A DNA stretch of 64,000 nucleotides from Spirochaetaceae bacterium (GCA_002730875.1 PCBI01000014.1:1-64000); one strand, 5' to 3'. Positions 7,644 to 17,772 are shown, counted from the stretch's first letter. Numbers and translations: made by a program. Notes: a model not told the origin generated them from the letters alone.

Positions 7644-10406
7644 TCAGGCACCGAGGTTGTCATTCAGATCCTCCAGCACCGAATCCGTGGAATCCCCGAA
7701 TAGCTGATGCATTCGACCCAGCCCGCCCCGGGCATCGAAGGGGGCCATGTCCAGATCCTCCCTCTCTATATGAAAAGACTGGATTACATGATCCCGAATC
7801 ATCCGCAGCCATTCTACCTGTTCCTCGGTGAACTTCGGGGCGCTTCCGCTATGCTTTTTCATAATCCAGCTTTTGAAGTTCTTACGTACCGTTTCTGCAT
7901 AAGGAGCGATGGCGCTGTCCAGGCCGCATACCCGACGGATCAGTGCAACAAGGGCGGTAAGCTCGTTGGCAGGAGTGCTGCCTTTGTAGTCTTCCAGATG
8001 GGCATAGGCCTGCCAAACGCGCAGAGGGGCCAGTTTGGGCATATCCGATCGCAGCTTTTCCAGCACCTCTTTGATCATGGTGTAGGTCACTTCCGAACGT
8101 CGCGCCGGTTGCTTGAAATAGATGGTAAGCGCTTCCAGCTGATCCCGGTTTTCCTGAAGATAGCTTTCGAAATCCTGGACCACCGCTTTTGCATTTTCGG
8201 TACTATCGCCCTCCCATTCGGATGTCAGTACTTTGTCCAGACCCGTAACATCCAGGGTTTGCTCCCTCTCCCGACGAATGCCTTCCAGAACCTCGATTAA
8301 TGGTCCCGTAAACACCTTCGTAGCTTCACCTACCAGTGCATCCCGGGCTGCATCCATCTGTTGTTCTGTGGGATCGTCTACGCCGTTATCCTTGCATGCC
8401 TTTTCTTCTATGCGATCTGCATTGATGGATTGGATTAAATCGCTCACAATGTCTGTGAGCGATGTGCCTTTGGCCACTTCCTTGATTTTTTCCTGCTCTT
8501 TGTCAGTGAGCTGCTTGTTTAACCGGGCCAGCCGACTGGCAAGCGAACTCACCGAATCCTCATCCCTTGCGCCCATCATGATTCCCGTGGCCAGATCCTT
8601 GAAAGGCACTGAAGGTTTTGTATCCAGCGGATTGCTGGGAGTTTTTCGGGACTTCATCACACCGATGGCATCCACAATTACATAGTGCGTCTTGGCCGAG
8701 GCCGCGGAAGGACTGACCTTGCGGAGTCCATCGTGGTCCAGCGTTCGCGTTCCCCGGCCTTTCATCTGCTCAAAGTAGTTTTTGCTCTTTACATCGCGCA
8801 TAAACAGAAGACATTCCAGAGGGCGAACATCCGTACCTGTGGCTATCATATCCACGGTAACGGCAATGCGGGGATAGTAGTCGTTTCGAAACTGATTGAG
8901 AACCGATTTAGGATCCTCTTTTGCGTTGTAGGTCACTTTCTTGCAGAACTGGTTTCCTTCGCCAAAGGCCTTGCGGGTTTCCTGAATAATGTCATCTGCA
9001 TGGCTGTCGGATTTGGCAAAGATCAAAGTCTTTGGCACCTCTTTGCGTCCCGGGAAGATCACCGGAAGCTTTGCTTTGAATTCCTTCAAGATAGTGCGAA
9101 TCTGATCCGGGTTTACAACGTTCCTGTCCAGTTCCCTGGCCGAGTAAGCCTCATCTTCATCCTGCTGTTCCCAGCGCTTCTTTCGTGTGAGTCGCTCTCG
9201 CTTCTGTACCCATCGTTTTGCTTTAAGCTGGCCGCCGGTTTTCGTTTTCTCGGTTTCGATTACATAGACTTCGTTGCCTACGTTTACGCCATCGGCCACT
9301 GCCTGTTCATGATCGTATTCGCTCACAACGTTTTTCTCAAAGAATCCGTAGGTGCGATCATCCGGAGTGGCTGTGAGGCCAATCAGAAAGGCATCGAAGT
9401 ATTCGATCACCTGTCTCCAGAGATTGTAGATGGAGCGATGGCATTCGTCGATGATGATAAAATCAAAAAACTCCGGGGGGATCTTCTCATTGTAGGCCAC
9501 TTGCACCGGCTTTTTGGGTTTCATCATTTGATCCGCCGGGTTCAGTTCCTCGGCGGCTTCATCCAGCTCCTCTCCTCGTAGCATGGAATACATTCGCTGG
9601 ATGGTGCTAATGCAAACCTGGCTGTCTTTAGCCACAAAGCTGGACTTGAGCCGCTGCACATTGTATAGCTCGGTGAATTTACGGTTATCATCCTGCGGAA
9701 CATAAGTCAGAAATTCCTGCTCTGCCTGCTCACCCAGGTTCTTTGTATCCACCAGAAACAGAATGCGTTTTGCCCCTGCATGCAGCAGTCGATACACCGA
9801 CGTAATGGCGGTGAAGGTCTTTCCCGAGCCCGTGGCCATCTGAATCAGCGCCCTGGGCCGATTCTCCTTAAACGATTTCTCCAGATTCTCAATGGCCGTG
9901 ATCTGACAATGCCGCAGGCCATTAGGCGATAGAGCAGGCAGATTCTGCAACCCTGCCCGAAGGGAAGCGTCTCGGCTCTTCCAGTCTTTCAGAGTTTCCG
10001 GACGATGAAAATGAAAGACTTCTCTGGACCTGGGTTTTGGATCTCGGCCGTCTGTGAATCGTACTATGGTACCGGTGCTTTCATAGATGAACGGCAGTGG
10101 CTCTTTATCCTGTATCCATTTCAGCCGTGCAGTAGCATAGCCATGGGATTGCTCTTCGACAGTGGTGATGTTCTGACCGCCATCATCAGCTTTGGCTTCG
10201 ATGATACCGACTGGCTTTCGGTCAACAAACAGCACATAGTCCGCCGGGCCCACATCCGTCTGATACTCCCGCACGGCAATGCCAGGTCCGGCCCCAAAAT
10301 CGATGCCATTCTTGCGCTGCACAACCCAGCCAGCTTGACGAAGCTTTTCGTCAATGCGGTCCCGGGCCATCTGCTCCGGGTTCTGGTTGTGATTGTAGGT
10401 GGTCAT
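7644..10406 (-). CDS. hsdR: Type I restriction enzyme, endonuclease/translocase subunit
   Basis: A 920-residue HsdR. The N-terminal PD-(D/E)xK nuclease shows D56 and E70-A-K72. The SF2 motor follows, with Walker A ATGSGKT at 191-197, DECH at 320-323 and GLTATP after it. Helicase motif VI lies in the stretch around MKGRGTRTLD. An EcoEI-type C-terminal domain completes the protein. It translocates DNA and cuts it away from unmethylated recognition sites, together with HsdM and HsdS. It is the first gene of the minus-strand operon. The ribosome site before ATG 10406 is weak. All motifs are present, so it is probably active. Confidence 0.95.
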   Translation of the reverse strand: MTTYNHNQNPEQMARDRIDEKLRQAGWVVQRKNGIDFGAGPGIAVREYQTDVGPADYVLFVDRKPVGIIEAKADDGGQNITTVEEQSHGYATARLKWIQDKEPLPFIYESTGTIVRFTDGRDPKPRSREVFHFHRPETLKDWKSRDASLRAGLQNLPALSPNGLRHCQITAIENLEKSFKENRPRALIQMATGSGKTFTAITSVYRLLHAGAKRILFLVDTKNLGEQAEQEFLTYVPQDDNRKFTELYNVQRLKSSFVAKDSQVCISTIQRMYSMLRGEELDEAAEELNPADQMMKPKKPVQVAYNEKIPPEFFDFIIIDECHRSIYNLWRQVIEYFDAFLIGLTATPDDRTYGFFEKNVVSEYDHEQAVADGVNVGNEVYVIETEKTKTGGQLKAKRWVQKRERLTRKKRWEQQDEDEAYSARELDRNVVNPDQIRTILKEFKAKLPVIFPGRKEVPKTLIFAKSDSHADDIIQETRKAFGEGNQFCKKVTYNAKEDPKSVLNQFRNDYYPRIAVTVDMIATGTDVRPLECLLFMRDVKSKNYFEQMKGRGTRTLDHDGLRKVSPSAASAKTHYVIVDAIGVMKSRKTPSNPLDTKPSVPFKDLATGIMMGARDEDSVSSLASRLARLNKQLTDKEQEKIKEVAKGTSLTDIVSDLIQSINADRIEEKACKDNGVDDPTEQQMDAARDALVGEATKVFTGPLIEVLEGIRREREQTLDVTGLDKVLTSEWEGDSTENAKAVVQDFESYLQENRDQLEALTIYFKQPARRSEVTYTMIKEVLEKLRSDMPKLAPLRVWQAYAHLEDYKGSTPANELTALVALIRRVCGLDSAIAPYAETVRKNFKSWIMKKHSGSAPKFTEEQVEWLRMIRDHVIQSFHIEREDLDMAPFDARGGLGRMHQLFGDSTDSVLEDLNDNLGA

Positions 10407-10723
10407 TTGGTTACTGAAGGACGCCAGCGGAAGGAAACTCTGAGACTATTTGGCCGACCGCTATTCCATAATCCAGTATTTTCTTGAATTGTAGCCCGAT
10501 AGAATTTCGGCTAAGTATATTTGTCGCCAATTGTGGATGCGTCTGTTGCATACAGTCGATGCTGAGCCCGTGTCACTCAATGGAGGTGAGCAAGTTCTCC
10601 GCGGCCACTGGGCGGCCATCACAAGTCTGTATAATGCGGGGGGGCGCAGACCGGAAGAGCAGTGATCGGTGAGAATTGTCACACTTCAATGGTCTAATGA
10701 ATAGTAGTTTATAGAGGTATTAC
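10407..10723. other. Divergent intergenic region between hsdR and the GIY-YIG-like gene
   Basis: About 317 bp separating genes on opposite strands, so it should hold promoters for both. A TATAAT at 10630-10635 on the plus strand is a possible -10 for the rightward gene, though its -35 is poor. On the minus strand, AT-rich sequence around 10475-10495 (GATTATGGAAT) may serve hsdR. I see no coding sequence or RNA gene. Confidence 0.35.
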
Positions 10724-11392
10724 ATGAGTGATTCGAAAACCATTCAAGTTGATCTGTACTGGCAGCTTATCCCGATGTATATTTACCGGTCATTGGCCGG
10801 GAAGACGGGCCAAGATGCGTACTACAATCCCTTCTTCGGAAAAGGCATTTATCTTCATATTCTATCTGGAATTGATGGAAAGCAGCTGTATGGAGTGGGA
10901 ATGTCCGACTCCGAAATCGGCAACCGGCTGATGCATCACTATTACGGCATTACCGGGGAAAAAGATGACTACTGGCTGCCACTGGATCCTCAGAAGGCCC
11001 GGGCAGATTTGTATGACCCTGATATCAAATGGGGCCACAAGTCTGGAAATGAGGAGCGGCACGCCGCAGCAGGCCAATTCCTGGTAGATTACAGCTATTT
11101 TGCCATTGCTCCGTTGCCGGTGCTGGCAGACGGCAATCAGGCGCTGTCGCATGCGGAGAAGTTACGGGATATTGAGGCCATTCTTCAGCATGCCTTTACG
11201 GAGCTTCGGTTTCCGGAGGGAAAACACAAAGAACGTGAAGTAAACGTGGCCGACTGGCACGAACGGATTGGCTGTCGTCGTAGGGATTTGTCCGAAATGA
11301 AGCAGTCGTACAAAATCGTTTCGTATTATTCGAATGCCACAATCGAAAGATTTATTGCTGCTAACCTGCCGGCAAGAATTTCATTTCCGTAG
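10724..11392 (+). CDS. Unknown protein with GIY-YIG-like N-terminal motif
   Basis: A 222-residue protein with ATG at 10724 and AGAGG 6 bp before it. Residues 41-43 are GIY and 56-59 are YGVG, followed by R68 and H71/H72, which matches the spacing of the GIY-YIG nuclease core (GIY, YxG, R, H). The usual catalytic Glu is not obvious. The rest contains WLPLDP, a Trp/His-rich segment and a helical C-terminus, none recognised. It could be a diverged GIY-YIG nuclease or an unrelated protein with a chance match. It lies beside a type I R-M operon but on the opposite strand, which fits an accessory or defence role. Confidence 0.6.
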   Translation: MSDSKTIQVDLYWQLIPMYIYRSLAGKTGQDAYYNPFFGKGIYLHILSGIDGKQLYGVGMSDSEIGNRLMHHYYGITGEKDDYWLPLDPQKARADLYDPDIKWGHKSGNEERHAAAGQFLVDYSYFAIAPLPVLADGNQALSHAEKLRDIEAILQHAFTELRFPEGKHKEREVNVADWHERIGCRRRDLSEMKQSYKIVSYYSNATIERFIAANLPARISFP

Positions 11393-11618
11393 AACAGAGA
11401 GACATGAATATAGATCCCCGAATCGGCCCGCCGGGCCGCTGCAAGGGGCTTCTCCTGCGCAGAAGGCAGCGTTGGCCGTCGTGGTGTGCCGGAGCAATAC
11501 CATTCGCTCTGATACTTGCTTTTCTTTTCTCCAAGACCTGGCAACTCACCGAACGCCGACCGTAACCCGGCTTCGACTTTCTATTTGCCAATACCGTGTA
11601 GCGCCGTACACTTTGCTC

Positions 11619-12776
11619 ATGCCCTCCTTTTTCAACGACCTGCCTGCCATGGAGTCCTATGATCAGATCGGGGATGCCTCCTATTACAAGACGGTGCCAG
11701 CCGATTGGAACCTGGTGATGACCGACGTAATAAACAGCACAGCCGCCATCCAGGACGGTCGCTACAAGGAAGTGAATATATCGGGTGCTCTGGCTGCCAT
11801 TGCTGTGGCCAATCATCTGGGCGGTCTCGATTACCCTTTCGTCTTTGGCGGCGATGGCATGACGCTACTATTGCCTCCGCTGGGCCAGGAGGGGGAAGCT
11901 ACTCTCAGGTCCATTCTAGCAGACACCGCCAACAAAGTTGCCGAGCTCTATGATCTTTCCCTGCGAGTAGCCATGGTTCCCGTGCAGGCTTTTCCGCCCA
12001 TTCAGGTGGCCAGACTCAGAATTTCCGAGTACTACGATCAGGCCATTATTTCTGGCGGCATTCAGGATGCAGAGTCTTTGCTAAAGACAGATTTCGCATT
12101 GCCCTACATGATAAGCGATGAGCATCCTGGGTCGAAGGCGAATTTTCAAGGATTCACGTGCCGATGGCAGGACATACCGGGCAAAAAGCCCATAACCTTT
12201 TCGCTGGTGGTGGAGTTCCAGAAAGCCGAGTTTCCGGCTACAGACTTGCGCGAACTTCAGGATGCTTTGAAGCGATTCCTGGGCGAATCCCATCCGCTAC
12301 ATCTAGAAGGCATTCAACTGGCCGGATCGGAGGGGCTCAAGCGAGAAGGCAAAGCCTTAACCGTGGGTCGCGGAGCGCTGGCCCGGATGGCCACCATGCT
12401 TCGCATTCGGCTGGAGCAATTCGCCTGTGTTTTCGCAAAAAAGACCGGCCTGCCTCTAAAGTCCGGCTGGTATGATTTGAGCCGCTTGAACGAGTATCAG
12501 ATGCTTTCCAGCGATTACTACAAGTTCGATGGCTCGCTGAAAATGACTTTGAATGCGGATCGAACCGGTCTTTCGTCGTTCATCGAATACCTGGACGGGT
12601 TGGAACGAGAGGGTAAGATTCTCTACGGCATACATGAAAGCGACCGCGCATTACTTACCTGCCTTCTTCACATGGACTCCCACCGCGAAGTGCACTTCGT
12701 TGACTCCGCCGATGGCGGCTATGCTCTGGCCGGAAAGATGTTGAAGGAGAAGCGAGCAGCTCGTCGAACTGCTTAG
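11619..12776 (+). CDS. DUF3095 family protein, class III nucleotidyl-cyclase-like
   Basis: A 385-residue protein from the ATG at 11619. The frame is open upstream to 11334, but that stretch overlaps the previous gene and has no protein-like character. The N-terminal part carries the family signature: VMTDVINSTAAIQDGRYKEVN at about residues 33-53, then PFVFGGDG at 73-80, resembling the D-x-x-x-S-T and GGDG-like elements of class III cyclases and GGDEF proteins. DUF3095 proteins are often annotated as adenylate-cyclase-like; the reaction is unproven. The ribosome site is weak. The gene follows the GIY-YIG-like gene by about 225 bp on the same strand. Confidence 0.85.
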   Translation: MPSFFNDLPAMESYDQIGDASYYKTVPADWNLVMTDVINSTAAIQDGRYKEVNISGALAAIAVANHLGGLDYPFVFGGDGMTLLLPPLGQEGEATLRSILADTANKVAELYDLSLRVAMVPVQAFPPIQVARLRISEYYDQAIISGGIQDAESLLKTDFALPYMISDEHPGSKANFQGFTCRWQDIPGKKPITFSLVVEFQKAEFPATDLRELQDALKRFLGESHPLHLEGIQLAGSEGLKREGKALTVGRGALARMATMLRIRLEQFACVFAKKTGLPLKSGWYDLSRLNEYQMLSSDYYKFDGSLKMTLNADRTGLSSFIEYLDGLEREGKILYGIHESDRALLTCLLHMDSHREVHFVDSADGGYALAGKMLKEKRAARRTA

Positions 12777-12851
12777 AGATCAGTGATGTAGAGTTTCACA
12801 TAAATCGAAGCTGGTTGTAGGATTTGCTACGGCAGCTCAAGAATATGAGAA

Positions 12852-13418
12852 TCATTCCAGTTGCATCTCGCTCCAGTCTTCCAGGTCGGTTGTCATCCTG
12901 GCCTCAATGAATTGACTCACTCGGTGGCGATCCAAGAAAGAAGGCTTTTCCTGCCAGTTTTCCAGTTCATCCAGTTTAGTGCGATCCAGGCTGTACTGAC
13001 CCAGAAGCAATGGGTTGAAAATATCATCCATGGGGCTAAAGGTTACCTTCGCTTCGATGAATGTTACCTTTTCATTGTCTGAAGCTATGAACATACACTC
13101 CATGAAGTCCGCTATGTGCCATCTTGTTTTCTGCGTCGCTTCTACTATGGATCGAACTTTGGCATCGTCCCTGACATAGAAGCGGGATTGAAGACGCCAG
13201 CCTTCCGCAGTCTTCAGGGCCTCCGTGGAGGTATGGCCAACGAGATATCCTTTGCCGCAGATTTCGGCCATTTCAATCAGGAGTGCTGCTCCTTTTTTTT
13301 CGGTGGAATTGACGAATGCTCGGGCTTCTTCGATGTCGGAACTGCAGCCGGTAAACAGTAGCAAAGCTAGCGTTGCGCCTGCGATCGTAGGAAAATGTCG
13401 AGGTATACATCGAAGCAT
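12852..13418 (-). CDS. Putative lipoprotein of unknown function
   Basis: A 188-residue protein from the ATG at 13418; in-frame ATGs at 13454 and 13475 would add residues before the signal. The chosen start gives a basic N-region (MLRCIPRHF), a hydrophobic core and the lipobox LLFTGC, so the mature protein would begin at that Cys in the envelope. The mature part is acidic and mixed alpha/beta in appearance. No family is recognised. No strong ribosome site decides between the starts. Confidence 0.65.
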   Translation of the reverse strand: MLRCIPRHFPTIAGATLALLLFTGCSSDIEEARAFVNSTEKKGAALLIEMAEICGKGYLVGHTSTEALKTAEGWRLQSRFYVRDDAKVRSIVEATQKTRWHIADFMECMFIASDNEKVTFIEAKVTFSPMDDIFNPLLLGQYSLDRTKLDELENWQEKPSFLDRHRVSQFIEARMTTDLEDWSEMQLE

Positions 13419-13614
13419 ACAGTACTGGATTGGATAATTGAGCCCTGTCAACATTTTAATGAGCGAGTCCTCCATCGCAACCGCAGCGTCGGGTGACCAC
13501 CAGTGCTGCGGTTACTTCCCGACTCTTCCCTGCAACCAATGGCATTCCGGCGTTAGATTCGGGCCCGGTCAATAGTTCGTTCAAACCCGCGCTGTGGCCC
13601 GATTGATATGCGTT

Positions 13615-14475
13615 CTAAACCCGAGCTCTTGCCCGATCTATATGCCGTTCCAGTTCATCGATTCCTTCCAGAAACAGTGCCGGCCCTGGCTGTAGAATGA
13701 TGCTGGAGTCTATTTCGAATAGTAAGTCTTTTTGCAAGGCGACTGTGTCTTTCCACCCATCTTGATGACGTATCCAGTGGAAGTCCACGGGCTTGCCGCA
13801 CCAGGATCCGATGATAGCATCCGGCTGGCTTTCCGCTACTCGCTCCACGCTGGTGATCCTCTGAGCCGCCTTGTGCGAATCCGGATGCTGCATATCTTCG
13901 GAAAGACAGTTCTCTCCGCCACAGATCTCTATGAGTTCGGCAACCCACTGGATTCCGTGAATAAGGGGGTCGTCCCATTCCTGAAAAAAGACCCGAACCC
14001 TCTCTTTCTCTTTGTTTCTTCCGTAAACTGCTTCGAGCTTATCTTTCCATTGCTGCAGCAAGGCCAGGGTATCATTGCTGCGGCCTACCATGGTCCCAAT
14101 CTGAAGCATGGTTTCGAATATCTGTGCCAGACTTCGCTGGTTGGTAATCCAAACAGGAAGTCCCTCTTTGATTAGGCTTGCCGCAAGCTCCGCCTGAATA
14201 TCTGAGAAGCCGATGATCAGATCCGGATTCAGGGCCTTGATTTTGGCTACATCGCCTTTGATGAAGCTTGTAACCATGGGCTTTTCTTTTCGTGCTCGTT
14301 CCGGTCGTACCACATATACGGATATGCCGGCGATTCGGTGTTGTTCGCCCAGCATATAGAGTAGTTCCACGGATTCCTCGGTAAGGCAGACGATTCGTTC
14401 CGGTAGCCGGGGCAGCTCCGGGATCAACGTAGGTAACGAGTCACTTTTTGATGTCTCGGAGGATTTTGTATTCAT
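13615..14475 (-). CDS. BtuF-like cobalamin/metal-chelate binding protein lacking a signal peptide
   Basis: A 286-residue protein starting at ATG 14475, with AAGGAGAG 5 bp upstream; an earlier in-frame ATG at 14502 lacks one. It has the helical-backbone metal-receptor fold pattern: RIVCLTEESVELLYMLGEQHRIAGIS, then IKALNPDLIIGFSDIQAELA, and a second lobe with PDAIIGSWCGKP. BtuF and siderophore-binding proteins share this. The N-terminus is polar (MNTKSSETSKSDS) with no signal peptide, so it is probably cytoplasmic. No ABC permease is adjacent and I found no cobalamin riboswitch upstream. A binding or chaperone role is an inference. Confidence 0.8.
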   Translation of the reverse strand: MNTKSSETSKSDSLPTLIPELPRLPERIVCLTEESVELLYMLGEQHRIAGISVYVVRPERARKEKPMVTSFIKGDVAKIKALNPDLIIGFSDIQAELAASLIKEGLPVWITNQRSLAQIFETMLQIGTMVGRSNDTLALLQQWKDKLEAVYGRNKEKERVRVFFQEWDDPLIHGIQWVAELIEICGGENCLSEDMQHPDSHKAAQRITSVERVAESQPDAIIGSWCGKPVDFHWIRHQDGWKDTVALQKDLLFEIDSSIILQPGPALFLEGIDELERHIDRARARV

Positions 14476-14660
14476 TGGAGCTCTCCTTTTGGTCCGAGTC
14501 ATACTCGAGGGTCGGTAGCGTTACTATCGCGATACAGCACACTGAACAGTCGCGGAAATCAACATACAGCGACCGGCGAAGACTGTTACGACTCGGACAT
14601 TAAGCCGCCTTCCGAGTTTCCTCTGCGCATTAACGCCCCGAAAGGAATACCTCGCCCCGA

Positions 14661-16619
14661 TTAACTGTGAAACTTCTTCTTGTCTTCTATCAGTTTCTCG
14701 ACTACCGACGGATCCGCCAGTGTTGAAATATCGCCCAGGTTTTCGTAGACTCCCTCGGCGATCTTTCGCAGAATCCTTCGCATGATCTTGCCGGAGCGGG
14801 TCTTGGGCAAACCGGGGGCCCAGTGGATTACATCCGGGCGGGCGATCTTTCCAATCTTTTCGGAAACGATATCCGTCAGTTCGCGCTTGAGTTCGTCATT
14901 CGTAGTGAATCCGTTTTTGACCGTTACATAGGCATAGATTCCCTGGCCCTTGATGTCATGAGGGAAGGCCACCACCGCAGATTCGGCCACACCTTTGTGT
15001 TCTACCAGAGCGCTTTCGATTTCGGCTGACCCCAGCCGATGGCCCGAAACATTAAGGACATCATCCACACGGCCGGTCACCCAGAAGTAGCCATCTGAAT
15101 CCCGGGTAGCTCCATCGCCGGTAAAATAGTAGCCCTTGAACTGCGAGAAGTAGGTGTTGAAGAATCGCTCCGGATCGCCGTATACGGTTCGCATGATGGA
15201 CGGCCAGGGAAATTTGATGCAAAGATTTCCAGACCCTGCTCCTTCCAGTTCTTTGCCTTCGCCATCCAGGATCACCGGCTGCACACCAAAGAATGGTTTT
15301 GTGGCCGAGCCGGGTTTGGTGGCCGTAGCCCCGGGCAGAGGGGTGATCATTATGGCACCGGTCTCGGTTTGCCACCAGGTATCTACGATGGGGCATTTCC
15401 CCTTACCGATGTTCTTATGATACCACTGCCAGGCTTCCGGGTTGATGGGTTCGCCTACGGTACCCAGCAGACGCAGTGAATCCAGGGAATGCTTTTCTAC
15501 AGGCCCGGTTCCTTCGCGCATCAATGCACGGATGGCGGTGGGAGCTGTATAGAAAACATTTACTTGATACTTGTCTACAATCTCCCAGAAACGACCGGCA
15601 TCGGGGTAGGACGGCACTCCTTCGAACATCAAACTTGTGGCGCCGTTGCTTAACGGTCCGTAGAGAATGTAGCTATGTCCGGTGATCCAGCCGATGTCGG
15701 CGGTGCACCAGTAGGTATCGTCTTCTTTGTGGTCGAAGACGTAATGATGCGTGAGGCTGGCTCCCAGAAGGTAGCCCGCTGTGGTGTGTAGCACTCCTTT
15801 GGGTTTACCGGTGGAGCCGGAAGTGTAGAGGATAAAAAGCGGATCTTCCGAGTCCATTTGCTCCGGCTCGCACGTTGCCGGAAGGTCGGGATCTCGGAGC
15901 ATATCTTCCAGGCGGTGGTCGCGACCCTCCTTGTAAGTGGCGTTGGAATCGCGGCCCACTCGCTCCACAACTACCACGTCCTTTACCGCGAAATTGGATT
16001 TGTTCAGGGCCTCATCCACATTCTTTTTCATGTCGATGATCTTGCCGCCGCGAAAACCGGCATCGGAGGTTACGATCAAAGTGGGATGACAGTCCTCGAT
16101 TCTTCCTATCAGCGCCGCCGGAGAAAACCCGCCAAAGACCACTGAATGCACAGCGCCGATCCGCGTGCAGGCCAGGGAAAAAAAGGCCAGCTCCGGAATC
16201 ATGGGCAGATATATCAGGACGCGATCGCCTTTGCGCACACCGAGCTTTTTGAGGACATTTGCGTGCCGGCTCACCTCCCGGTGGAGTTGCTGATACGTAT
16301 AGGTTCTGGATTCGCCTGGGTGATCTCCTTCCCAGATGATGGCGGCTTTGTTTTTTCGGGTTCCGGTTAGATGTCGGTCCAGGCAATTGTAGGATACGTT
16401 GAGCTTTCCTCCTTTAAACCATTCTACTTTTGCATCGCCAAAGGAATGGTCCAGCACCGAGTCCCATTTCTTGAACCAGGCAAGTCTTTCGGCCTGTTCG
16501 GCCCAGAAACCTTCCGGATCCTTCACGGATTTTTCGTACATCGCATCGTATTGCGAGGAGTTCAGGTTGGATTCCTGTTCGAAATCTTTGGCGGGAGGAT
16601 AACTATGCTCGTTGATCAT
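14661..16619 (-). CDS. acs: Acetyl-CoA synthetase (AMP-forming)
   Basis: A 652-residue enzyme, the usual length of Acs. It activates acetate with ATP and CoA to acetyl-CoA through acetyl-AMP. Motifs: phosphate-binding loop [12 protein letters not shown] at 265-276, the DTWWQTETG acetate/AMP site, the YFTGDGA motif, and the C-terminal [11 protein letters not shown] with the regulatory lysine at about K611, which is acetylated by Pat-type enzymes in relatives. A GGAAGAG site lies before the ATG. It appears to be monocistronic. Confidence 0.97.
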   Translation of the reverse strand: MINEHSYPPAKDFEQESNLNSSQYDAMYEKSVKDPEGFWAEQAERLAWFKKWDSVLDHSFGDAKVEWFKGGKLNVSYNCLDRHLTGTRKNKAAIIWEGDHPGESRTYTYQQLHREVSRHANVLKKLGVRKGDRVLIYLPMIPELAFFSLACTRIGAVHSVVFGGFSPAALIGRIEDCHPTLIVTSDAGFRGGKIIDMKKNVDEALNKSNFAVKDVVVVERVGRDSNATYKEGRDHRLEDMLRDPDLPATCEPEQMDSEDPLFILYTSGSTGKPKGVLHTTAGYLLGASLTHHYVFDHKEDDTYWCTADIGWITGHSYILYGPLSNGATSLMFEGVPSYPDAGRFWEIVDKYQVNVFYTAPTAIRALMREGTGPVEKHSLDSLRLLGTVGEPINPEAWQWYHKNIGKGKCPIVDTWWQTETGAIMITPLPGATATKPGSATKPFFGVQPVILDGEGKELEGAGSGNLCIKFPWPSIMRTVYGDPERFFNTYFSQFKGYYFTGDGATRDSDGYFWVTGRVDDVLNVSGHRLGSAEIESALVEHKGVAESAVVAFPHDIKGQGIYAYVTVKNGFTTNDELKRELTDIVSEKIGKIARPDVIHWAPGLPKTRSGKIMRRILRKIAEGVYENLGDISTLADPSVVEKLIEDKKKFHS

Positions 16620-16995
16620 CTATACTCTTCCTTTTGTGTCTGGCGCCAGATCCCCGGAAGGACTCTAAGGCGCGTTCGAAATCAAGTTCTGGTCGGGCAT
16701 TTACAGGGAAAGTAGATCCTGCTGTCGCTTAAAACCAGAGAATGTATGATCCAGTTCTGGATCGATACCAACGAAATGTCAATGATTCTGCCCGCTTCCC
16801 GGGGCGGAGGCCGGCATTTTCGATGATTACCTTTGAAGGCACTGTTGCCTCACAACGGATTTGTGATCCGGTTTAAGGTCCAGGGTCCGGTGCCGAATTC
16901 CCGGTCGGCCTGCGATTAAGGCTTGAATTCTATCAGGGCCATACTGATTAGATCTCCTGGTTCAGGCCGGGCCAGCACATTCAGGAGCGATAATT
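16620..16995. other. Divergent intergenic region upstream of acs
   Basis: About 376 bp between acs (minus) and a lipoprotein gene (plus); promoters for both should lie here. A short palindrome, CGGAT-N5-ATCCG, lies near 16855. I could not identify a convincing -35/-10 pair, regulator box or coding frame. Confidence 0.35.
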
Positions 16996-17772
16996 ATGAG
17001 CGGTATCAATAGTCCAGATTCAAGACTCACTGATGATGGACGGCCATTGCCAGTTCGGGAAGGGCACGGAACTGATCGCAAACCATCCTTAATACCGGTT
17101 CGGCGCCCCTTGCCCGGCTGGGCAGCCATCCGTATTTCGGTCCTCCCTGCGGCCTTGCTTGCTTTCTTCGTGACTTTCGCATCCTGCAAACAATACCGCT
17201 ATCTGGTGGATGGCAGCAGTTGTGCCATGATGAAGCAGCACGTGGAGGCTGTCGATTTTTCCGGTTTCCAGATTCGTGACTCACTGCTTCTGGGCCCGGA
17301 TAAAGACGGTACTACACTTTGCCAACTCTGGATCATACCTGGTTCCCGTTTGCAGGCAGACCTGGAGGCCGGCAAGACCAGCCTGGGGCTGATCCTGGTC
17401 GTATATCCGCCCGAGGCCGGACCTGAATCCATCTACGACTTTTACGAAGGGATGAAACAATGGAAGGAGGAAGGCCTGTTCAAGGAAACCGAAACCCGAT
17501 TTGGACCCGCCCATATCCTTTATCATCCCGAAACGCTACTGGGCGAAAATCCCTTACGCCCGGGACCAGAAGTGACAGGCTGCAATATAATACATTATGG
17601 CAATCGGTTCGCATCCATAGAAATGAGTTTTGCCATAGATGAAGTATTTAGCGAAGCCGAATACAAAGAAGGCAGGCCAGCCGCGGTTTGCAGTTTGGAT
17701 AATGCGCCCCGGGAATCCATTCAGCTGATGGAGAAGCTCACGGAGAAGCTTCCGCTGCTACCCGGTACATAG
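16996..17772 (+). CDS. Putative lipoprotein with a long N-terminal extension
   Basis: A 258-residue protein with AGGAG 8 bp before ATG 16996. About 45 polar, Arg/Pro-rich residues precede a hydrophobic stretch (ISVLPAALLAFFVTFASC) ending in a lipobox-like Cys. Such a long N-region is unusual for a signal peptide, so either a later start is used or it is a membrane-anchored protein. The mature part has no recognised domain. An envelope location is inferred. Confidence 0.65.
   Translation: MSGINSPDSRLTDDGRPLPVREGHGTDRKPSLIPVRRPLPGWAAIRISVLPAALLAFFVTFASCKQYRYLVDGSSCAMMKQHVEAVDFSGFQIRDSLLLGPDKDGTTLCQLWIIPGSRLQADLEAGKTSLGLILVVYPPEAGPESIYDFYEGMKQWKEEGLFKETETRFGPAHILYHPETLLGENPLRPGPEVTGCNIIHYGNRFASIEMSFAIDEVFSEAEYKEGRPAAVCSLDNAPRESIQLMEKLTEKLPLLPGT

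Noticed and set aside
8685-9581. A 298-codon open frame on the plus strand inside hsdR
   Set aside because: It is antisense to the conserved HsdR helicase core, which has all its motifs. The frame has no recognised family or ribosome site.
14476-14660. Possible cobalamin riboswitch before the BtuF-like gene
   Set aside because: I searched this stretch for the B12-box consensus GCCACTG on the minus strand and did not find it.
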